Assembly: GCF_943590815.1 (NCBI RefSeq)
Contig: NZ_CALSBS010000001.1
Span: forward strand, 124,001 to 188,000
DNA length: 64,000 nt
Source: Pseudocitrobacter vendiensis
GTDB lineage: Bacteria; Pseudomonadota; Gammaproteobacteria; Enterobacterales; Enterobacteriaceae
Reading direction: 5' to 3'
Shown: positions 60,004 to 64,000 of the stretch, piece by piece
How positions within the stretch are numbered: position 1 is the first letter of the stretch
Layout of the letters: each line of letters starts with the position of its first letter
The notes under the pieces: model-generated
The model's database searches: none
Told to the model about the DNA's origin: nothing
What the model saw: the letters and a program-made list of their open reading frames with translations, nothing else
Program-made: the position numbers and the translations under genes

Positions 60004-60282
60004 TTATTCGCTGTCTTTGAATAACGGAAGTCCCTGGGATTTACGCCAGCGTTTGATTTCTTGCAAAATGCCTTCAGGACTGTCTTCTCTATCATCTGGA
60101 GGGTAATAAATGAGACCGTTACCTTCGGGGTGAGTTACTATTTTATCAAAATGCTCCAATAAACAATCAATGTGTTTTTCAAACTCATCGCCTTTAAGAT
60201 GCTTAGTGTTGATGAAAAATTCATTAAGAAATTCAAGAAACTCTTCTTCTGTGTAATCTTCAATAGCTGGTTTAATCAACAT
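60004..60282 (-). CDS. Colicin-E-type DNase immunity protein, proximal (cognate) copy
   Basis: The 92-residue Im9-like protein lies 11 bp downstream of the toxin gene on the same strand, the standard arrangement for cognate immunity. It has IEDYTEEEF, the variable helix II (about residues 30-48, GDEFEKHIDCLLEHF) and the conserved GLIYYPP (Tyr59-Tyr60). The Im9 Asp preceding this motif is Gly here in both copies. The gene is AT-rich compared with nei and gltA. Binding to the C-terminal DNase domain of the upstream gene is inferred from family knowledge. Confidence 0.93.
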   Translation of the reverse strand: MLIKPAIEDYTEEEFLEFLNEFFINTKHLKGDEFEKHIDCLLEHFDKIVTHPEGNGLIYYPPDDREDSPEGILQEIKRWRKSQGLPLFKDSE

Positions 60283-60293
60283 CTTGAAACCCT

Positions 60294-62054
60294 TTATTTA
60301 CTGTGAATATTAATGTGATTTTCAGGCGTGTTTACGCGCATGTTATCTATGTCATAAACCTCACCTTTATTCTTTATGTAAATGACATGGTGGATCTCGA
60401 ATCTTTTTCGATCACCTACCTGTTCCGAAGTCTGACAGGAAGGGGCTCGCCCATTGGAAATATTTGCCCGGTTTGCTTTATTAAACTGTAACATTAATTC
60501 TGGAAATGCTGACACAGCAAGCCAAAATTCTTCCCTGAAGTGATCAAAATCCCTGAACTCCCTTCCTCTTAACTTATCCGCCACCTGTGCAGGTATCGGT
60601 GCGCCGATTCCGGAGCTTGCCGCCTCAAGCCAGCGTACATTATCGGGGATGACTTGCCCATTTCCTGTGGCAACACCGGGTTCATCTCTGGCTGTTTTAA
60701 GATAAACATAAATGGGTTTAATTCCCGAACCAGCGGGAAAGACCAGAATGTAATCATTAAAGTCAGTGATATCCGGAACCGGATAAGGTGGTGTTGTGTA
60801 GTCGTCTTTCCCGTCAGGGATAGGCGTAACCAGTATGGTCGGCTGATCAAGCGTGGGAGCATTATTTCCGGTGTGTCCTGGTGCATTGCCATTTTCGGGA
60901 TGTTCGGGCGTCCAGGTGATCAGCGGGCCATCGACGCCGTTTGCGGGGGTAAATTCGTAGCGACCCGTTGTTGTGTTCCACACCATATTGGCAACGCGCA
61001 CATTTTCATAGGGCGTCCCTTCACCCGTATGTACCCCGTAGACCTGAGGATTACCGTGAATATCGTTTCGCCAGAAAAAACGCACGCGAGTGGTGGCTGT
61101 GCCGCCTATGGCGGCCTTTTGTCGGAGGATATCGTCGTACCAGTACTCATCGTGCCCGGGGACACGCGCGCTTCCTTCTCCCGCCGCTGGAATGTAGAGT
61201 GCTGATGCCAGCGCGCCTATCCATGGCACGCTTTCGGCGGCACCCAGAAGGCCTCCCAACGACTTTGAGCCCCATACCCAGTTCATTGCCACTGGCAGCG
61301 CCAGTACTATGGAAGAAGCTTCCGCGGGGACTGCAGAGTGTTTACTGGCCGGCTTATGATCATATCCGCAACAATCATCGACGTCAGTTCTGGCGAAAAT
61401 CGCCATTTCGCCGAAATGTTCTGCGGGCTCTTCAGTATCCCCCGCATCCGTGCATCCCGTTTCTTTCAGACAGGATTTCGCGTATACCGGTGTGACTTTT
61501 TCCGGGGTAGGAGATGGGGTTTTAACCTCATTATTCTTGAGAGGGACTTTAGGAGAAGCCGTTTTAGGTTGGGGAAAAAATAGGTTGTTATATTCAGCCG
61601 GAATATTTAAATAGCTATATTCAGTGTTAGTAATGAGATGCTTGCAGAGAATGTAGTCATAAATAACAGAAATGTGTTCGTAAGGAAGACGCTTGATATT
61701 AATGTCTATATCAATTTTTGTTACGGAAGCATTCCTTAGCTGAATATAATAATAGCGTTCCCAGTGACCGGTGCGGTTTATGCGATAAAAATCAATTTCG
61801 ATAAATAATCGTTCATTGTTATTGATAGCATTGCTGAGTAATGGGCTGCTTTTATCGATAGTTTTTGTGAATTCCAGCGCTTGAAAGTGACATCCTCTAC
61901 CGATATTGGCTACGTCGTGTCGAAGTGAAAATGCGAATATTTCGTCCGTATGATTCTGTTGCCAGCGGTTACCGATTGACGCCTCACTCCCGCAATCAGC
62001 GGAAATATTACCCTGCTGCTCACCTGTAATTCTCAGATAAATAATATTGCTCAT
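60294..62054 (-). CDS. Hcp / pyocin-S-like / colicin DNase fusion (T6SS Hcp-effector)
   Basis: The 586-residue protein joins three modules. Residues 1-165 are an Hcp domain of the type VI secretion tube (MSNIIYLRITGEQQGNIS..., IDKSSPLL, FYRINRTGHW). Residues 165-300 are a Pro/Lys-rich linker and a hydrophobic stretch (about 247-291). Residues 300-475 resemble the S-type pyocin region (VRFFWRND, NVRVANMVWN, YEFTPANGVDGPLITWTPE). Residues 480-586 are a colicin E2/E9-type HNH DNase; Arg551, Glu553, His555, His556, Asn571, His580 and His584 keep the E9 spacing. The protein is likely loaded as a T6SS tube subunit that kills rivals by DNA cleavage. No good ribosome binding site is seen. The gene is mosaic, with an AT-rich Hcp part. 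Confidence 0.92.
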   Translation of the reverse strand: MSNIIYLRITGEQQGNISADCGSEASIGNRWQQNHTDEIFAFSLRHDVANIGRGCHFQALEFTKTIDKSSPLLSNAINNNERLFIEIDFYRINRTGHWERYYYIQLRNASVTKIDIDINIKRLPYEHISVIYDYILCKHLITNTEYSYLNIPAEYNNLFFPQPKTASPKVPLKNNEVKTPSPTPEKVTPVYAKSCLKETGCTDAGDTEEPAEHFGEMAIFARTDVDDCCGYDHKPASKHSAVPAEASSIVLALPVAMNWVWGSKSLGGLLGAAESVPWIGALASALYIPAAGEGSARVPGHDEYWYDDILRQKAAIGGTATTRVRFFWRNDIHGNPQVYGVHTGEGTPYENVRVANMVWNTTTGRYEFTPANGVDGPLITWTPEHPENGNAPGHTGNNAPTLDQPTILVTPIPDGKDDYTTPPYPVPDITDFNDYILVFPAGSGIKPIYVYLKTARDEPGVATGNGQVIPDNVRWLEAASSGIGAPIPAQVADKLRGREFRDFDHFREEFWLAVSAFPELMLQFNKANRANISNGRAPSCQTSEQVGDRKRFEIHHVIYIKNKGEVYDIDNMRVNTPENHINIHSK

Positions 62055-62229
62055 TCCATTAGCATCTTTATTTTAAAGTATGTAATTAGATGCTGAGCAA
62101 AAAGAGTGCGCAAGTCTGAGATAAGCAATTCGTGCGGAGGGCGTCAGTTAGGGGGGGTATTTAGAAGAAATAAATAGAAATGATAAATAAATACACAAAG
62201 AAATATTGAAAAAGAAAATGATTTAAAGA

Positions 62230-62257
62230 GAGGGAAGCTGCCGGTTTCCCGGCAGCC
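62230..62257 (-). terminator. Terminator of gltA
   Basis: GCTGCCGG-GAAA-CCGGCAGC lies 8 bp after the gltA stop and is followed by TTCCCTCTCTTT. The 62055-62229 stretch beyond it is AT-rich and holds the upstream region of the Hcp-DNase gene; I see no gene in it. Confidence 0.85.
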
Positions 62258-62264
62258 TGGCAGA

Positions 62265-63548
62265 TTAATGCTTCAGGTCTGATTTAAAATCGCGTTTTTC
62301 GTAGCCGGTGTACAGCTGACGAGGACGGGCGATTTTCATGCCTTCGCTGTGCATTTCATTCCAGTGCGCAATCCAGCCCACGGTACGCGCCATCGCGAAG
62401 ATAACGGTAAACATGGAAGACGGAATGCCCATCGCTTTCAGAATGATGCCGGAGTAGAAGTCTACGTTCGGGTAGAGCTTCTTCTCGATGAAGTACGGGT
62501 CGTTCAGCGCGATGTGTTCCAGCTCCATCGCCACTTCCAGCAGGTCATCTTTGGTGCCCAGCTCTTTCAGCACTTCATGGCAGGTCTCACGCATCACCGT
62601 CGCGCGCGGGTCATAGTTTTTATAAACACGGTGACCGAAGCCCATCAGGCGGAAAGAATCATTCTTGTCTTTCGCACGACGCACGAATTCCGGAATGTGT
62701 TCAACAGAGCTGATCTCTTCCAGCATCTTCAGGGCAGCTTCGTTGGCGCCGCCGTGTGCCGGCCCCCACAGGGATGCAATACCGGCCGCGATGCAGGCAA
62801 ACGGGTTCGCGCCGGAGGAGCCTGCGGTACGCACGGTAGAGGTCGAGGCGTTCTGTTCGTGGTCAGCGTGCAGGATCAGAATACGGTCCATTGCGCGTTC
62901 CAGAATCGGGTTCACTTCGTACGGTTCGCACGGCGTGGAGAACATCATGTTCAGGAAGTTGCCCGCGTAGGAGAGGTCATTGCGCGGGTAAACAAACGGC
63001 TGGCCGATAGAATATTTGTAACACATCGCCGCCATGGTCGGCATTTTAGACAGCAGGCGGAATGCAGCGATATCGCGATGACGCGGGTTATTCACATCCA
63101 GCGAGTCGTGGTAGAACGCCGCTAAGGCACCGGTGATCCCGCACATTACCGCCATTGGGTGAGAATCGCGGCGGAACGCGTGGAACAGACGAGTGATCTG
63201 CTCGTGAATCATGGTGTGGCGGGTAACGGTGGTTTTGAATTCGTCATACTCTGCCTGCGTTGGTTTTTCACCGTGCAGCAGGATGTAGCACACTTCGAGG
63301 TAGTTAGATTCAGTGGCTAACTGGTCAATCGGGAAACCGCGGTGCAGCAGGATGCCTTCATCACCATCAATAAATGTGATTTTGGATTCGCAGGATGCGG
63401 TAGAGGTGAAACCAGGGTCAAAAGTAAAAATGCCTTTCGAACCCAAACTACGGATATCAATAACATCCTCACCGAGCGTGCCTTTTAGCACATCCAGTTC
63501 AATAGGAGTGTCACCACCGAGGGTGATTTTTGCCTTTGTATCAGCCAT
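62265..63548 (-). CDS. gltA: Citrate synthase (type II)
   Basis: GltA condenses acetyl-CoA and oxaloacetate. The 427 residues equal the E. coli hexameric enzyme (start [12 protein letters not shown], end KSDLKH). Catalytic residues are visible in [10 protein letters not shown] (His264 region), [14 protein letters not shown] (His305) and the Asp near 362 (NVDFYSGI). AAGGAGACCGTAA precedes the ATG. It is transcribed away from the sdhC gene expected just beyond the window. Confidence 0.97.
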   Translation of the reverse strand: MADTKAKITLGGDTPIELDVLKGTLGEDVIDIRSLGSKGIFTFDPGFTSTASCESKITFIDGDEGILLHRGFPIDQLATESNYLEVCYILLHGEKPTQAEYDEFKTTVTRHTMIHEQITRLFHAFRRDSHPMAVMCGITGALAAFYHDSLDVNNPRHRDIAAFRLLSKMPTMAAMCYKYSIGQPFVYPRNDLSYAGNFLNMMFSTPCEPYEVNPILERAMDRILILHADHEQNASTSTVRTAGSSGANPFACIAAGIASLWGPAHGGANEAALKMLEEISSVEHIPEFVRRAKDKNDSFRLMGFGHRVYKNYDPRATVMRETCHEVLKELGTKDDLLEVAMELEHIALNDPYFIEKKLYPNVDFYSGIILKAMGIPSSMFTVIFAMARTVGWIAHWNEMHSEGMKIARPRQLYTGYEKRDFKSDLKH

Positions 63549-64000
63549 TTACGGTCTCCTTAGCGCCTTATTGCTTAAGGCTGCCGGCTACCTGGTTTGC
63601 ATTCAAATGATAGTTTAACGTGACCAGTTTGTTATTTGGCTCAAGGCTCTGCTGCAGAGGTGATACCAGGGTACAGAGCAAATGGCGCTTGACGGTACGC
63701 GTTTAATCTACAGTGAAACATCAGCAAATCAGGACATTAGCAGCCCGAATAGTCAAAACCTGTCTATCACTAATATCTTTCCTGATAACTTTGGTCAATA
63801 GCAGGACACTGTTACATAACTTATTATCAGGTGAAAGAGTGACCCCATAACTTTTGCGCATTATATGCTTTTTCAGGTGATGGTTGTAACAATAATGTTT
63901 AATATTTGTCAAATCACGTGATTAATTTTTAAAATATTGTTGTAATCGTGATGTTGATCACTGTTCAGCATAAAACCCGACAAACTATATGTAGGTTAAT
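63549..64000. other. gltA-sdhC intergenic control region (partial)
   Basis: No gene is supported; a 63-codon frame at 63721-63912 has no start signal and looks random. The AT-rich stretch 63720-63940 should hold the gltA and sdhC promoters. A perfect 12 bp palindrome, aatcacgtgatt, lies at 63912-63923. By comparison with E. coli, sdhCDAB should begin just past 64000. Confidence 0.6.
63947..63962. promoter_or_regulatory. Putative CRP site upstream of sdhC
   Basis: CGTGATGTTGATCACT has GTGA-N6-TCAC with eight of ten consensus positions. The position fits catabolite control of the expected sdh promoter; which promoter it serves is not shown. Confidence 0.5.

Noticed and set aside
60294-62054. 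A plain secreted S-type pyocin or colicin
   Set aside because: The first 165 residues are an Hcp domain rather than a colicin translocation or receptor domain, and no lysis gene is present; the T6SS cargo reading fits better.
63721-63912. A 63-codon minus-strand frame upstream of gltA
   Set aside because: It lies in AT-rich promoter DNA with no ribosome binding site and no known family.

Overview
The window is chromosomal core DNA from an Enterobacteriaceae species close to Citrobacter, Salmonella, Enterobacter and Escherichia. Gene order follows the E. coli K-12 holA-to-gltA segment almost gene for gene. The proteins are close to their E. coli counterparts as I remember them, and the REP-type repeats are of the E. 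coli/Citrobacter kind. The genus cannot be fixed from sequence alone. Gene functions come from recognised family sequences and conserved order; no database search was run.

Layout: (1) 1-5.6 kb: holA (cut by the window edge), lptE and leuS on the minus strand, then ybeL and rihA. The ybeQ-hscC block of E. coli K-12 is absent. (2) 5.7-9.4 kb: gltIJKL glutamate/aspartate ABC transporter with the SroC sRNA, then a large palindromic repeat. (3) 9.4-15.1 kb: lnt, corC, ybeY, ybeZ and miaB. (4) 15.2-18.6 kb: ubiF and the seven-tRNA operon (2 Met, 1 Leu, 4 Gln), flanked on each side by an unfamiliar small gene. (5) 18.6-31.1 kb: asnB and the amino-sugar region nagD-C-A-B / nagE, glnS, chiP and chiQ, with NagC, CRP and ChiX sites. 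(6) 31.1-32.7 kb: a HAD phosphatase and a divergent LysR regulator inserted between chiQ and fur. (7) 32.8-37.8 kb: fur (with uof), fldA, ybfE, ybfF, seqA and pgm. (8) 38-48.2 kb: speF without potE, then kdpFABCDE. (9) 48.6-53 kb: ybfA, ybgA, phr and dtpD. (10) 53.2-59.6 kb: ybgI, pxpB-pxpC-pxpA, two DUF969/DUF979 membrane proteins, pcp and nei. (11) 59.6-62.1 kb: a mosaic, largely AT-rich insert encoding a type VI secretion Hcp protein fused to a pyocin-S-like region and a colicin-E-type HNH DNase, followed by two tandem immunity genes. (12) 62.2-64 kb: gltA and the start of the gltA-sdhC intergenic region.

Functional themes: the pxp-DUF969-DUF979-pcp block reads as a complete pyroglutamate (5-oxoproline) module, with Pcp releasing it from peptides, PxpABC opening the ring to glutamate, and two membrane proteins as candidate transporters. 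The nag/chi block imports and degrades N-acetylglucosamine and chitosugars under NagC control. The Hcp-toxin locus has no other T6SS gene in the window, so it is an orphan cargo/effector that must use a T6SS encoded elsewhere. It is the strongest candidate for an unusual system here. The duplicated, unequally diverged immunity genes suggest ongoing toxin-immunity co-evolution.
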